The translations under genes and the position numbers were made by a program. Below the pieces are notes generated by a model. It did not search any database. It was not told the origin of the DNA and saw nothing but the letters and a program-made list of their open reading frames with translations. A DNA stretch of 64,000 nucleotides. Origin: Curvularia sp. ZM96 (Eukaryota > Ascomycota > Dothideomycetes > Pleosporales > Pleosporaceae). Shown here piece after piece: positions 46,194 to 57,897 of the stretch; the stretch's first letter is position 1; each line of letters starts with the position of its first letter. The stretch lies in the NCBI GenBank assembly GCA_022457065.1, contig JAJGBQ010000003.1, forward strand, positions 2,542,001-2,606,000, written 5' to 3'.

Positions 46194-46664
46194 ATGCCGA
46201 CGCCCGAGTCCGAACTCTTTCTGGCCAAAAAGCCAAAGGTTGCGCCAACCTTCAACGGTGTCGACTACGATGACAACACTGCACTCAAGGCCGCACAGGA
46301 TGCTATCATCAGGGAGCAGTGGGTCAGGAGCATGATGGCAAGACTGGTCAGGGAGGAGATGGGCAAATGCTACCGGAGGGAGGGAGTCAATCATCTAGAG
46401 AAGTGTGGACATCTGCGAGGTAGGTTTTTTTGCAATACAAGAAGAGCGTTTCCAGGAAGATTTCTTTGTGTATGCAAAGGATTCGTAGGGATTGAAGAAA
46501 CAACAGGATCGGTGCAAAGACGGTTGATAGTATGATTACGGGTGTTTGAGACATGGGCTGACCGCGACTGTACAGAGCGATACTTTGAGCTTCTCAAGGA
46601 CGCAAAGGTCAAGGGATATCTTTTTGCCCAACAAAACTACATCGACGACGCGCTCAAGCGATAG
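46194..46664 (+). CDS. NADH:ubiquinone oxidoreductase 12 kDa subunit (NDUFB10/PDSW type)
   Basis: Two exons: 46194-46419 and 46576-46664, with a 156-bp intron; 315 bp, 104 residues. The N-terminus MPTPESELFLAKKPKVAPTF and FNGVDYDDN match the Neurospora 12.3 kDa complex I subunit. The core AQDAIIREQWVRSMMARLVREE, then GKCYRREGVNHLEKCGHLR, carries the conserved cysteines. The second exon supplies ERYFELLKDAKVKGYLFAQQNY. It is an accessory subunit on the intermembrane-space side of the membrane arm of complex I, with no cleavable presequence (family knowledge). The splice at G+AG restores Glu. Confident call. Confidence 0.88.
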
Positions 46665-47092
46665 ACGACTCCGCAAAGGACGATGGGTATACGCACGATT
46701 ACAGGCATGCCGGGCGACACACACTTTACCCAACAGCAACAGATGCCCGCACGAGGACAATGCAGAGATTTGATTTCTGGCAATCGGCATGCATTCCGAA
46801 GAGAGATGCGACAGTCTTCTTAGCAAGCGAATCTGTACATATGCGTGCCGGAAGAGAGGCTGATGTAGCACGAATGATAGGAACAAAGTTTACAATTGCA
46901 ATGGTATAGTCTGCATTCGTCTGAACTAACGTGAGTTTTACAAACCGTAGATACATAATGTTGAGTCCTGGCCAAACCTTGGGCTGCTCGTAACCTCCGG
47001 ACATGATGATGAGGCCAAGGCTAGCTCACTGCACCCCACTACCATCGCGTACCTGCGTCGCAGCTCCTAACCAGCAACCAACACGCAACAAG
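46665..47092. other. Intergenic, 3' UTR and palC promoter
   Basis: 428 bp; no gene recognised. An in-frame extension of the downstream gene to ATG 47003 is possible but lacks conservation features. Confidence 0.45.
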
Positions 47093-48560
47093 ATGCCATT
47101 CCCGTTCGTACTACCGACTACTTCGAGTATATCCTTTACCGAATACTTCAATAGCAGCACACATCCATCACTACCAAACTGCGCAACGACTGCGCGGGGT
47201 GTCCTTCGCGATGTCCTCAAGCGACACAAACGCATACCGCCTTCTTCACAAGCATCCAACTTCTCGACCGTGATATCTGCGCTTAATGACTACATACCAT
47301 ATCTGTTTGCACTGGATGCAGGTCTGAGTGGGGCGAGCTGTGCAGGCGAGGAAATCGACCTGGTGCTGGTCAAGGAGCTGGAGGTAGAATGGCGCTCAAC
47401 ACTTGGATCCTCAATACCAGGGCGAGAGCCTGCCAGAGTCAAGCTGAAGAGTCTAGATAGCGAGCTGTGTTATACTCTGTCGACGTTGGCCTATGTCTAC
47501 AGCCTCCAGGCTCGGGCTCAGCTACATACGCTCTATAATGCAACTCTACCATCACCCGAACAGCGCGCAACGGCGATTAGTACGGCCATGAAACATTTCC
47601 TCGAGGCAAACTCTATACATACATATCTATTCAACCGCTCAGGACAGTACAATTCACAGCCCGCAGCCATTGATATCTCGAGGGCGGTGTTGGGGGCACT
47701 TGCCGAGCTCACCATGGCCGAAGCCACCCTCATCACCGTTCTAAAAGATGACCCCTATCCCGCCGTGGTCATAGAGGATAGGAATAAGCAGAGCAAGGAT
47801 TGGATGTTTAGAGGAGTCGAAATACCAAAAGTCCGCGCGCATTTGTTCGCACGTCTATGTCTTGCTTCGGCCGAACATGCTGTAAAAGCGCAAGCCATGC
47901 TGGGCCGCTCCCCAAAGATCAGCGACGACCTGCTCAAATACGTGGATGATCTAAGGCGCACGGCCAAGGGCAAAGCTTGTCGTTTTCTCGCTTGTGATGC
48001 CGAGGCAGGCGGCAAGACGGGAGAGGGAATTGCGTGGCTCCGCGGCGCGAAGAAGGAGCTGGGCTTTGCGGCGCTGGGGGCAGAGGAAGACAAAAAGGCG
48101 TCTGGCTTTTCTAAGCTCAAGAAGGAGTGGCAGGAGAAGAGGGAAGATCGCAAGATTGAGAAGGGTGCGGATTGGGGTACTGATGCGGGCAAGTTTGAAG
48201 AAGGGAGAATAGTTGATATGTTGCTGAAGAAGTGGGAGAAGCAGAATGATACGGTATGTTTTCTTGTCCTGAATTGACAAGACGGCTTGCTAACATGCAC
48301 AGGTCGGCGTCCAACTCATACCCCCCTCGGAGCCGCTGCTTGCAAGCATGCCGTCTGGCCGCGAGTACCATACGACAAAGATGTTTGTCGTACCGGCGCT
48401 TGATGAAGACGCGCTTGTCCGCATGAGGGCGCCTCCGGATCCAAGCGAAGCGTTCAAGGGCAATGAAGACGATAGTGCTGATGAGGACGAGCGGAGTGCG
48501 CCTGCGGGAGCGTTCCCGGGAACGAAGGCTGACTACGAGCCTAGTACGAGCTATTACTGA
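47093..48560 (+). CDS. palC: palC, pH-response regulator (BRO1 domain)
   Basis: Two exons: 47093-48253 and 48303-48560, with a 49-bp intron; 1419 bp, 472 residues. The start MPFPFVLPTTSSISFTEYF matches PalC N-termini, so I prefer ATG 47093 over the upstream in-frame ATG at 47003. The BRO1 domain follows: TTARGVLRDVLKRHKR, YIPYLFALDAGLSG, VEWRSTLGSSIPGRE, LSTLAYVYSLQARAQL, AMKHFLEANSIHTYL. The C-terminal part is charged and ends in an acidic, Ser-rich tail. PalC links the plasma-membrane ambient-pH sensor PalH/PalF with ESCRT-III (Vps32), upstream of PacC processing. It carries no catalytic residues, as expected. Confidence 0.88.
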
Positions 48561-49906
48561 ATAGATGTCGTTGTTAGCATTATGCGAGTTTGAAATCCAT
48601 GAAGACACGGCTCGCTTCTTGAAATGCGTTCACGATGTCTGTTTTCTTTATCGTTGGTTACTCGAGCATGGCTACGGCCGTACTTGTGTGCAAGCAGCTA
48701 CACAAATCATCCAATGCACCCTTTGACAAACCGTAGAGCCTCCTCCATTCATGAATCTATACCTCTGATACCTCACCACGTCCCAAGTGCCTTTCCTCTC
48801 CACCACCCAATCAATCCCCTCCCACCTCCCTCTTACTACCCTTAAAACCAGTACTATCACCACTACTGAACGGCCGACAATGCACAGCCTATCACCCAGT
48901 GCATACAAACACCCTTCCGTAGCCCCTCCCAAAAAACCGGCCCCCGAAATAAAACCCAAGATAACGAGTAAGAACCAGCCGCAAGAAAAATCCAGCCCAT
49001 ACCTATTCCAGCAAGTCCACCCGCCCTCTCTCTCTCGTCTCTGCGATAACGAGGGGGGAGGGGGGACCAACCTCACGCGCGCGTGCGCGCCGCCCTGCAG
49101 CCAGCGGCCAAATCCGCTAGATAATGTATAGATAGGCAGTAAGAGATTGTACAGCGAACGGAACGGTTCCGATTCTATACTATCTGCTTTTGCCCGATAT
49201 TTTTACCTAGTGCGGTTTAAACCCTTCCTCGGTTTTCTTGTTTGGTTTATACGAAAAAAAGCCACTTGGGAAGGGGGGTGCAGGCAGGCGGCCCCCTGTG
49301 ATTTTCCCCGCACTGTGTGGGTCGGGACTTGGATGTAATGGGGGTGGGATGGAGATAAAGGCTGGGTGGGCGAGATAAGGGGGGGGGGGAGGGGATTGAG
49401 ACACATGGCCGCAACACGGAGGACGTTTTCTTATTCGTCCCTGTTGCACGTCATTGCCGATGAGGATGTTTGCGCGAGTGTGCTTTGTCGCGTGGACTAT
49501 CTAGTTTGGGAGTGAGGTGTGCATGTGTGTTTGTGTGCCTGCCCCGATCGTCGTCCCGGGGAGGTGGGCATGGGAATGGGGACAGGGGGATGGTTCTGTG
49601 TAGTATCATGCATAGTAAGTATATAAATATATCTGAGGGAGAAAGTATGTGCACGTTTTCGTTGCGCTTCCTCTCTCTCCCTTCTATCTGACTTTGCGAT
49701 GCGGAGTCTTGTCGTGGATATATACGCCGTGTGTATACCCGTTTCCCGTGCGTAGAGAGAGAAAGAACCAAACCGAAATCTTGTTTTCTGGCCCCGGATA
49801 ATATACGGTTGAGAATTCTTTTTTTGACTCTTTGCTTCTTTGCGGCGAATTGGTTATACTTTGGTCTGCTACCCGCATGCCACGATAGCTCGTTTTGCCC
49901 GACACA
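48561..49906. other. Long leader/promoter region of the permease gene
   Basis: 1.35 kb. CT- and CA-rich tracts lie near 49020-49050, a G-rich run at 49380-49394 and many pyrimidine tracts near 49660-49690. ORFs are compositional. No RNA gene recognised. Confidence 0.45.
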
Positions 49907-51765
49907 ATGACGACGATGCAGCACACCGTTGCCGAGGAGCCTGTGACGTCGGTCCTGCCCGACGGCGATGTCCCGTTTGACGCTGCGCACGCGCTCAATG
50001 CGGATGAGGAGGTGCTGGCAGCGCTGGGATACAAGTCAGAATTCAAGAGAGAGTTTTCGCTCTTCACGACATTTTGTGTGAGCTTTGCCGTGTTGGGGCT
50101 CCTCCCGAGTTTCGCGTCGACGCTGTACTATGGCATGGGATATGCGGGCACGGCAGGCATGACTTGGGGGTGGATCGTGGCTATGATTGGCATCCAGTGT
50201 GTGGCTATGAGCATGGCGGAGCTGTGTAGCAGTATGCCCACCAGTGGAGGGTTGTACTATGCTTCCGCTGTCCTGGCGCCTTCGGGATGGGGACCATTTG
50301 CAGCGTGGATTACGGGCTGGAGCAACTGGCTTGCGCAGATTACGGCTGCACCTTCAGGCAAGTAAGATCAATTGAGGTCGTCCGTACAAGTATTGACTGG
50401 TCGAGTAGTGAATTACGGAATCGCGGCTATGATGCTGGCAGCTGCGAGCATCAACAATCCGTCCTACGTCCCGACCGACTGGCACACTTTTCTGCTGACG
50501 ACCTTCATCATGATTATCCATGCGATTCTCTCCTCGATGCCGACGCGTTGGCTAGCACAGTTCAACTCTGCAGGCTCGACTTTCAATTTCCTCGCTCTGG
50601 TTGCCGTCATCATCATGATACCTGCCGGAACGGATCGCACTGAGCGTGGACTCCCCCGTTTTACTCCTTCGAGCGAAGTTTGGGGCACCATCTACGAAGG
50701 AACATCGTTCCCTCCTGGAATATCCGTGCTCATGTCTTTCATCGGCGTCATTTGGACCATGTCGGGTTACGACTCGCCCTTTCATCTTGCCGAAGAATGC
50801 TCAAACGCCAACATCGCCTCCCCGCGCGCTATCGTCTTGACATCGGCTACAGGAGGCATTTTTGGCTGGTTCTTGCAGCTCGTTGTTGCGTACACTGTTG
50901 TTGACATCGATCAGGTCCTCAATTCAGAGCTTGGACAGCCTTTTGCTGCGTACCTCATGCAGTGCATGACGCAGAAGATGACTCTGGCCATCCTTTCTCT
51001 GACCATCGTGGCAGGATTCAGCATGGGCCAGGGGTGTATGATCGCCGCGTCAAGAGTAACGTTTGCGTATGCACGAGACGATTGCTTTCCACTGAGCCGC
51101 TACTGGAAGACGGTCAATCGGCATACGAAGACGCCTGCAAATGCTGTGTGGTTCAACTGTGTCATTGGTATTCTCTCTTTGCTACTTATTTTCGGAGGAG
51201 AGTTGGCTGTCGGTGCACTGTTTTCCATTGGTGCTATTGCGGCTTTTATGTAAGTGCTATGTTGTGAAGATCATTGCCTAGGCGACTTGCTAATGTTTGG
51301 TCAGCGCCTTCACCATCCCCATCTTCATACGCGTCTTCTTTGTCGGAAACCGCTTTAGGCCCGGCCCGTGGAACCTGGGCAAGTACTCTACCGCTATTGG
51401 TACTGTCGCGTGCACCTTCGTCGCCCTGATGATACCTATCCTCTGCTTCCCGAGCGTCACTGGCGCCGACTTGACGTAAGTTCTCTATACTGCTAGCTGC
51501 TGCTGCGATTTCACTGGCAGGCGGAGCTAACGACCCTCATAGTGCAGCAGACATGAACTGGACATGCGTTTGCTACGGTGGACCCATGCTCATGGTAACA
51601 GCATGGTGGTTCATATCCGCACATAAATGGTTCAAGGGCCCGAAGGTGAATATTGATCACTTGATGTTCGGTCACGACGAGATCGTGGTCGAGGGCCAGG
51701 GTTTGAAAGGCGACGGCGACAGTGATGCGGCTGAACCAACACCTGATAAGATTTCAAAATCATGA
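49907..51765 (+). CDS. Amino acid/choline-type permease (APC superfamily)
   Basis: Four exons: 49907-50357, 50409-51249, 51305-51475 and 51543-51765; 1686 bp, 561 residues. The first intron is GC-AG (GCAAGT donor at 50358) and its splice gives APSVNYG, the family consensus. The second and third introns are 55 and 67 bp. Motifs are EFSLFTTFCVSFAVLGLLPS, TSGGLYYASAVLAP, WITGWSNWLAQITAAPS, GYDSPFHLAEECSNA and a C-terminal WFKGPKVNI. This pattern is shared by fungal GABA, choline and related permeases (Uga4, Hnm1 and Bat1-type). Twelve helices are expected. The exact substrate is not readable. It has a hydrophilic N-terminal arm and C-terminal acidic tail. Confidence 0.87.
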
Positions 51766-51895
51766 GATGATGGAGACGGTGTGCATACGTAGCCATCTAT
51801 TCAGTCGAATTATTCTGTTTGGGTTGTTAAAATACATGCATAGCCAACGCTAAGACCCTGTGTGATCTCCATCCAATCACATCCGTATCAGCCTC
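51766..51895. other. 3' flank of the permease, start of a duplicated segment
   Basis: TCCATCCAATCACATCCGTA at 51868-51887 is repeated, diverged, at 52213-52232. No gene. Confidence 0.4.
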
Positions 51896-51900
51896 TCACT

Positions 51901-52125
51901 CTCTCCCACAACTAGTAAAACCGGAAAATCAAACCTATTAGCGCAGTGAACAATAAGTGACTGTGGCAACTACAGCTACTTTTAGAAGTGAAGTTGTAAG
52001 CGCTACTAATGTAGTATATAATATACAACTATGACAACTACAACTGCTTTTAAAAGTAGTAGTTTTACTAAATGTAAGGTGGTTTTATAGGCCGCCATTT
52101 TCCGGTTTCACCAGTTGTGGGAGAG
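51901..52125. mobile_element. 225-bp MITE with 29-bp inverted ends
   Basis: The left end CTCTCCCACAACTAGTAAAA (51901 on) matches the reverse complement of the right end (52097-52125) at 27 of 29 positions; both mismatches are C/T or G/A. It is flanked by a 5-bp direct repeat TCACT (51896-51900 and 52126-52130). The interior holds two diverged copies of a roughly 40-bp unit (GACAACTACAACTGCTTTTA against GGCAACTACAGCTACTTTTA). It has no coding capacity. The superfamily is not certain from a 5-bp duplication. Confidence 0.75.
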
Positions 52126-52206
52126 TCACTAATGCCCATCCAAGACTTTTCCATCTACGCTGAAAGCAAAGGAAAGCAAAACGGAGAGTCGAGAGCGGAA
52201 CAAACT

Positions 52207-52275
52207 CAATGGTGAGCTCCATTCAATCACATCCGCATCGACCTTTCACTGATGCCCACCCAAGACTTTTCCATG
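52207..52275. repeat. Duplicate of the MITE target (empty site)
   Basis: CTCCATTCAATCACATCCGC, then CTTTCACTGATGCCCACCCA, parallels the two flanks of the MITE (51866-51900 plus 52126-52160) as one continuous stretch, without the insertion. A more diverged relative lies near 54420-54460. Confidence 0.65.
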
Positions 52276-53182
52276 CGTCACATCCTCACTGTTGACTGTG
52301 ACCGATTACACGCGAAAGTGCGAACTCGGGCTTCGGCCAATTTGGCGCCAGTGCCGCCTGGCATGGCAGCGTACATCCACGCTTCGGTTCGTGCTAGCGC
52401 GTCCCTCCATACACCCACTCATCAACACCCCCGGTTGCTGTTCTTCATCCTCGCATCCGCTTCGGCGCATCCCTGTCCCCAAACACCTTTCGGAACATTG
52501 TCACAGACCGCACAGCCAATCGAGATGGGCGCAGAGCATCAAGTAAGGGACAACCCGGTTGACAGAACCTCCAACAGAAGACACCCAGACGCAGACCTAC
52601 GGCAAGAGATGACCCATGAGCTCTATCCTTCTTGATCCGCACCACCAACTTTCTTCGGGATCAATACTTGGAGGTCCACACGTTTGGAGGTTTACGCACG
52701 CATTCATGTAATGCATATACGATTGCTTGGTGCTAGACACATTGTTATGGCATTGCCGGGCCTTGCTCTGATGGTATGGCGTCTTGGCGGATATCTTGTA
52801 CTTAGTTCAGGTTGCCGACTTCTTTGCTTAATCAACCTTGTACTGTGCTTGTTTTGATCATATTCTCACGCAAACTCATTCATGTGTAACCCCTATCGTC
52901 AAAGTGATAGAAGCCCTTGATTGGTACGATGCATTAGGTTTTCTTTACAACTGATTGGTTGCAGGTACTAATGGGTGGGCCATAGTAGCTTTGTTCATTG
53001 GGCCCAGCTATGATAAACCATGGGTTCATGTCAATACAAACACTCTTATTAAACTCATCATGATATAATCGCTGTTCTGTTCTCTCACTTCTGTCTACGT
53101 TTTATCCAAGATCTGCGCTCCACTTCCATACCCTCTACACAAACCTAGTCTTCCTCACGTAGTACTATTAGTTACAGATACC
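52276..53182. other. Intergenic, no gene recognised
   Basis: The short plus-strand ORF 52252-52635 overlaps the duplicated segment and has no domain. The rest is AT-rich and contains the probable promoter of the small gene at 53183. Confidence 0.4.
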
Positions 53183-53745
53183 ATGTCTCTGACTCTGAAC
53201 TCTCTTCGGACAATTGCCCATGCTTCAACCGTGGGACGAGCACCTGCTCTTCCCGCAAGGGCGTGGAGACTTAATCAAACAGCTTTTCGCCCACCAGGTC
53301 GAAACACCTTCTCAACAGTCACCCAGCGACAAGCACCAGAAGCAGCACGTGTACCAAAGAACTTGGAGACTCATAGAGAACGACAACAGTGGCGCATTAG
53401 ACAGAAACGTGCCCAGCTGGGATGTCAGCCTGGACGCCGACAAAAGCCAAGCAACGATCATGCGAGCACCGACAGAGTCATGCAGCCTGTTCGTTCAATC
53501 TTTGCGAGGCTCCTTGTCGATGCGCCTTACTTTTATTTTTGGTTTAAAATAACTGACTGGATAATAACTTCTCGTTCCAGGTTCGTTAATACCATACAAA
53601 AACATAGGTATGGTGATAACTAACTTTAATGTTTAGTCCAAAAGCTGAATCATCCTCGGACACAAATAGCCCACAAGGCGAAGAATCTAGTTCAGAGGTC
53701 AAGCCAGGGGAGGAACCCTTTGAAGAATTCAACGATCTTTGTTGA
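53183..53745 (+). CDS. Small hypothetical protein with mitochondrial-like presequence
   Basis: The best model has two exons, 53183-53580 and 53637-53745, with a 56-bp intron (donor GTTCGT, branch-like CTAAC, acceptor TTTAG); 507 bp, 168 residues. Without splicing the frame ends at 53623 (146 residues). The N-terminus is basic and Ser/Thr-rich with RNTFSTVTQRQAP at a possible cleavage site. One hydrophobic segment, APYFYFWFKITDWIIT, lies near residue 115. The second exon is acidic and Ser-rich. A mitochondrial inner-membrane location is plausible (inference). I recognise no family. Confidence 0.45.
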
Positions 53746-54886
53746 GAGACTGGCCGCGCAGTAAGAATCGGTTTAGAAGCTCGTTGTTCTGGAACAGATT
53801 AACCTAAAAAATACATATCCTTCATTCTGTCCAACTCAGATCGTGCTCATGCTAGTATTCTGTTATGGGCTGAACTCTGACATGAACTTTAAGGAACCAA
53901 AAGTCATTGTATTGCTTAGGGTAGGGATCTGCCAGTCTATCTACTCGACTTATAAAGTTCTACGCGTGACCAGACCATAATAGGGTAGGCATGGCCTAAC
54001 CCATAACAGTTTATCTCTTCAGATTCCCTAGCTATACGATGCACAGAAATCAACATAAAGTATCTTCACCTTTAGACTAAACCATCCGCTATTTTAGTCT
54101 AATTAATCTCAGGAGAAATTTGCGCTAGCATAATATACTTACTATCAGGTAGAGGAAGAATCTGAAAATCAGCCACAGCCCGCAGACACTCCTCCGCCTC
54201 CTCCACCTTCTCAAACGCGTGAAGAGGATGTTTCCGCCAAGAGCAAGTCTCAAGCTGGGAAAGCGTCGAGCGCGCCTGAACACGTGCTCCACAGCTCCCA
54301 ACACAGGAAGCTACCCTTTTACAGCTCCCAACGCGTATCAACACACCAAGCTATGAAGAGTGGATAGGGGAAATGTCACAACCTAAATGATGAGTCCTTT
54401 CTGGTCGCGTTCGCAATGGACCCTCACTGATGCTCGACTAAGACTTTGCCATCCATGGCACCCTTGCGGGTTCCCACCTCCGTTCACTTCCATTACGCGC
54501 TCGGGCTCGACACCCAAACACTTGCATAGATGTTAGACTTATACATCCTTCGCGAGATAAAGGGATTGCAGTCGTTATTTTTCCGACACCACCCTGCCTA
54601 CAGGAATATGGCAAACCGCTGCGGTACCCAACTTCTTGCGAAGAGTCTCAATCAGACGCTCATGACCCACATCTGCTCCAAAAATATTGCACGATAGGTG
54701 CTGTCGCAGGTGTAGTCGCTACACATTGGACTTTTCTCATTCGGCGGAGAAACTCCACACGCGAAGGACCTAGTCTGCAGATGTTAGACATGAAATGGCT
54801 TAGCCAGGTGTTGTGGCACCGACTTCGCCCGTCTAATCACCCTACGGGAGATCGTAACGGACGTTCATTCAATTCAATTCAATTCA
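53746..54886. other. Intergenic with decayed sequence
   Basis: The minus-strand frame 54344-54099 (LSQLETCSWRKHPLHAFEKV, then EECLRAVADFQILPL) has protein-like composition and could be a gene fragment, but no family is recognised. An ATTCA repeat lies at 54870-54894, directly before the dynamin fragment. Confidence 0.35.
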
Positions 54887-55050
54887 ATGGCCCACATCCA
54901 AGACCGTCTGCCCAACATCAAGGCTCGCCTGAACATCCTCATGGGCCAGACACAGCAGGAGCTGGCGAGCTATGGCGATGTGGCTTTTACTAGAAAGGAG
55001 CATCGCGGCTCGCTCATTCTGCAGCTCATGACTCGCTTCGCTTCGTCTGG
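54887..55050 (+). pseudogene. Dynamin-like GTPase fragment
   Basis: About 54 codons match the stalk/middle domain of dynamin-superfamily GTPases: RLPNIKARLNILMGQTQQEL, then ASYGDVAFTRKEHRGSLIL and QLMTRFASS. The canonical form has GKEHRG where this has RKEHRG. No GTPase domain or effector domain is found nearby, and sequence quality falls away on both sides, so this is an isolated relic, possibly moved there by recombination. Confidence 0.6.
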
Positions 55051-56096
55051 TAGACCAGCGCTGCGGCATTGCATTGTGTTGCTATTGTATATAGCCCCTA
55101 GAGTTCCTAGCTAATCAATAAGTACATGTTCTAGATAGAGTATCTATCTATTGCTGTTAGCCCTCGTATATCCGGTTAGGGTTCTAGCCTGCGAAGCCAC
55201 GCTATAATTCCCATGGTGATTACTAGCATCGCAGTATAGAAACATGGGAGAAAATGCTGCATGCGATAACTACTGTTGTTTTGAAAGTCTAGTGGCAACA
55301 TGATTATATATTTGAGACTTTTTCCTTTCGTTCGTCCAGATCCTCTCGTTCCTTCTCTCCTCCATTAAGTATCTGTTGACTAGTCACCCACAACGTATAT
55401 ACACTTACTCCTAGAAACGTCTTATTAATACGTTATATCTGCCTGTTTTTTTTATTTCAATTATCCATTTTATAAGTTGGCTCATGGAAAGAGTAGTCCA
55501 CAAACATGGCTGACCTACAAGCGCTTGCGCAGTAAGCGTAACATTGTCAGATTACTGCAGATGATATAGAGAAAGCGCGCATCCCTGCGAGCTTGAAGCA
55601 ACACAAGCACGCGATCAGACTATAGATAGAGTAAGTAGCCGCTGAGATGCGAGATCCTTATTAATAGGACAGGTTCTCGAAGGAGAGTTTTGTAATGGGC
55701 GGGCTCATCGAGCCGAGCATACGGCCTACATGCGCTATCCATGCGCCAAAAAGGCAGAGCACAAGACAACAAAGCTGCGCGTTGTCCTGTGTGGTCAATA
55801 CTTAAGCTCGTACGTGCATTCAATCGCCTTGCGATCGCTTTCTAAAGCGAGGCCTTACTAGCAATGAGACGGTAGACCATTTTTCCCTGTTGGCATATCT
55901 AGATATTATCCCTTGAGGCCGTAACCAGTATTTTTTTTTAGCATAGTTCAGAGACAAAGGATTCAAATTCAGTTTTGTAACAACTTCTAATCGTGGATTA
56001 ATTCAAACAAACTTGAGTTAACTTCATTGCCCTAAAGGTCTCTCCATCAAGATGAAAAGGCCCATTACGTCCTATAGTGTCCCACCATCTCCAACC
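55051..56096. other. Intergenic, AT-rich, nothing recognised
   Basis: Short ORFs only. T-rich and A-rich runs suggest 3' flanks or decayed DNA. Confidence 0.4.
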
Positions 56097-57202
56097 TTAC
56101 GTCAACTTGTTTCCAAGGGCAAGCTGCTGCCCAATGACCTCGTCAAGAATCAATTCTTTGGGTCTCCATTTAAGACCGAGGACCTAACACAAGGCAATTA
56201 GTTAGATTCTCCATTTACTTTCAGGAATGCCATACCGTTTCTGCACCTGTCACATCGACTTTCAGTTTTCCCTCAAATGGAGGCACTAGCTTCACCTCCA
56301 AGCCAGGGAACTTCTTTCGGATGTAATCTATCGCGTCTTCCCATGGAAATGGCGGACCTGAAAGGAGAAACTCCTTTTCATGTTCGACATTCACCTGTAA
56401 GGCCTTGACGTGCGCATCCGCAACGTCCTGGACGTGAATCTAAGAAGTGCCGATCAGCGGCTTCTCTGAGGCAAGTGACTTCCCTAGGAGGGAATTAATC
56501 CCGCCCAGGCCTTCTGCTGTTTCCTGAGTGAGATCGTGGCCCATTACGTAGGTTGGATGGAGTGTGATCAATTTATAATCAGGCTTCCTTTCCTTGACAA
56601 AATCACGCGTTGCTTGATGGGCGACAATTTTAGATGCAGAGTATTTGACGACCTGCCCCATAAGGCCTGGAAGGAACTCGGCATCAAAGTCGACAGGGAT
56701 GACCTCTCCAGTATTGTCTATTCGTATTAGCAAGCGTCCCAGTAAGTCGAGCGAATAACTCACCCTTCACCTCATACTCTAAGTCGGGCCTCGCTAAAAA
56801 GGATACAGGAAGCAGTGCGACACTTGAGGACATGACGATCACCTTCTTGATCTGCGGAAAATTCAGTGCAGCTTTGAGAATTGCGAGAGTTGCGTTGACC
56901 GCTGGTTCGGCAAAGTCCTTGCGAAAGTCGGTGCCAGAACGACTGGGCATAGGTGTTGCGAGATGGATGACATGTTCAGCTCCAGCTAGCGCTTGTTTGA
57001 ACGACTCTGGATTGGAGAAATTCTTTATCAATATAGTCTCGATAGCTGATGCGAATTTTGGATACCGCTTCTTGACAATCGCATCTTGTTCTGGCCTTCG
57101 TGTACTCAGACGTACACGGTATCCAGCTTCAAGTAAGGCTTGAACAGTATGTGCGCCGATGAATCCGGTCCCACCAGTGATAAATATGAGAGAATTCGAC
57201 AT
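56097..57202 (-). pseudogene. NAD(P)-dependent epimerase/ketoreductase-like, one in-frame stop
   Basis: Three exons: 57202-56764, 56717-56236 and 56183-56097, with introns of 46 and 52 bp; 1008 bp. The Rossmann motif ITGGTGFIGAHTV is at the N-terminus and the catalytic YSASK (Tyr-x3-Lys) is in exon 2, as in extended short-chain dehydrogenases of the dihydroflavonol-reductase/ketoreductase type. A TAG at 56440-56442 lies between PLIGTS and IHVQDVADAHVKAL, where relatives typically carry Trp. TGG to TAG equals CCA to CTA on the plus strand, a CpA-to-TpA change. Everything else is intact. Either a recent null allele or a sequencing error. Confidence 0.75.
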
Positions 57203-57897
57203 TGTGAGAATGAATAGAAGTTATGGGTAAAAATTGCTTTATCTGATATACTGACTCTCCTTGGGGCTCCATCCATTCCCCAGTCTTTATAACCACTGGA
57301 AATCTTGGCGTACAAGATAGTCATGAGGATAAATGATGCCATCAGGACATCTTGCTAAGCAATTGAAGATGCGTAATAGAACGTTTCTCTACTGAATGGC
57401 TGGACGGAGGATCGTTTTGTCCGTTTCGCACGCAATCAGTAGATTGGACTAGTCAGCAACAAAGGTTTGTCAGCTCACCTTGATCGATTAGGGTTATCAA
57501 TTTTCGCGCCGACCATTAGCCCGCAGAACCGCGGGCATCGGTCTTCTTTCTCCTTACTTTTGTGATGGATCACTAATCTACTTCTCTCACATGCTTGGCG
57601 CTTCCCCTCTTTGTTCCCGACTAGAACACCCAAACCCGATGGACGGATCAGTAATCCTCTCCACGTCGATTTCGCATACTTCGTCATGTGCAGCATTTGA
57701 AATCACAAAGGAGGATACTTTCACTGGTTTCCTTTAGGCTAGAAGTTGGTTCGGACGAATTTATGATATAGCAGTGTTCTGTATTTAATAGCAGGTCAAC
57801 TTCCAATATCTTTAAACCGAGTACTATCCAAGTAGAAACGAGTACAATTTGAGTGACTCGAAAACGCTACACACGAAAAAAAGCAACGTGCAGACTA
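57203..57897. promoter_or_regulatory. Divergent intergenic region between two oxidoreductase-like genes
   Basis: 695 bp between the start codons of the reductase-like gene and the NmrA-like gene. It presumably carries both promoters. No specific motif can be named with confidence. Confidence 0.4.

Noticed and set aside
53581..53636. 29-nt intron (GTATGG donor at 53608) in the small gene at 53183
   Set aside because: Too short for normal spliceosomal processing; the 56-nt alternative with the same acceptor also restores the frame.
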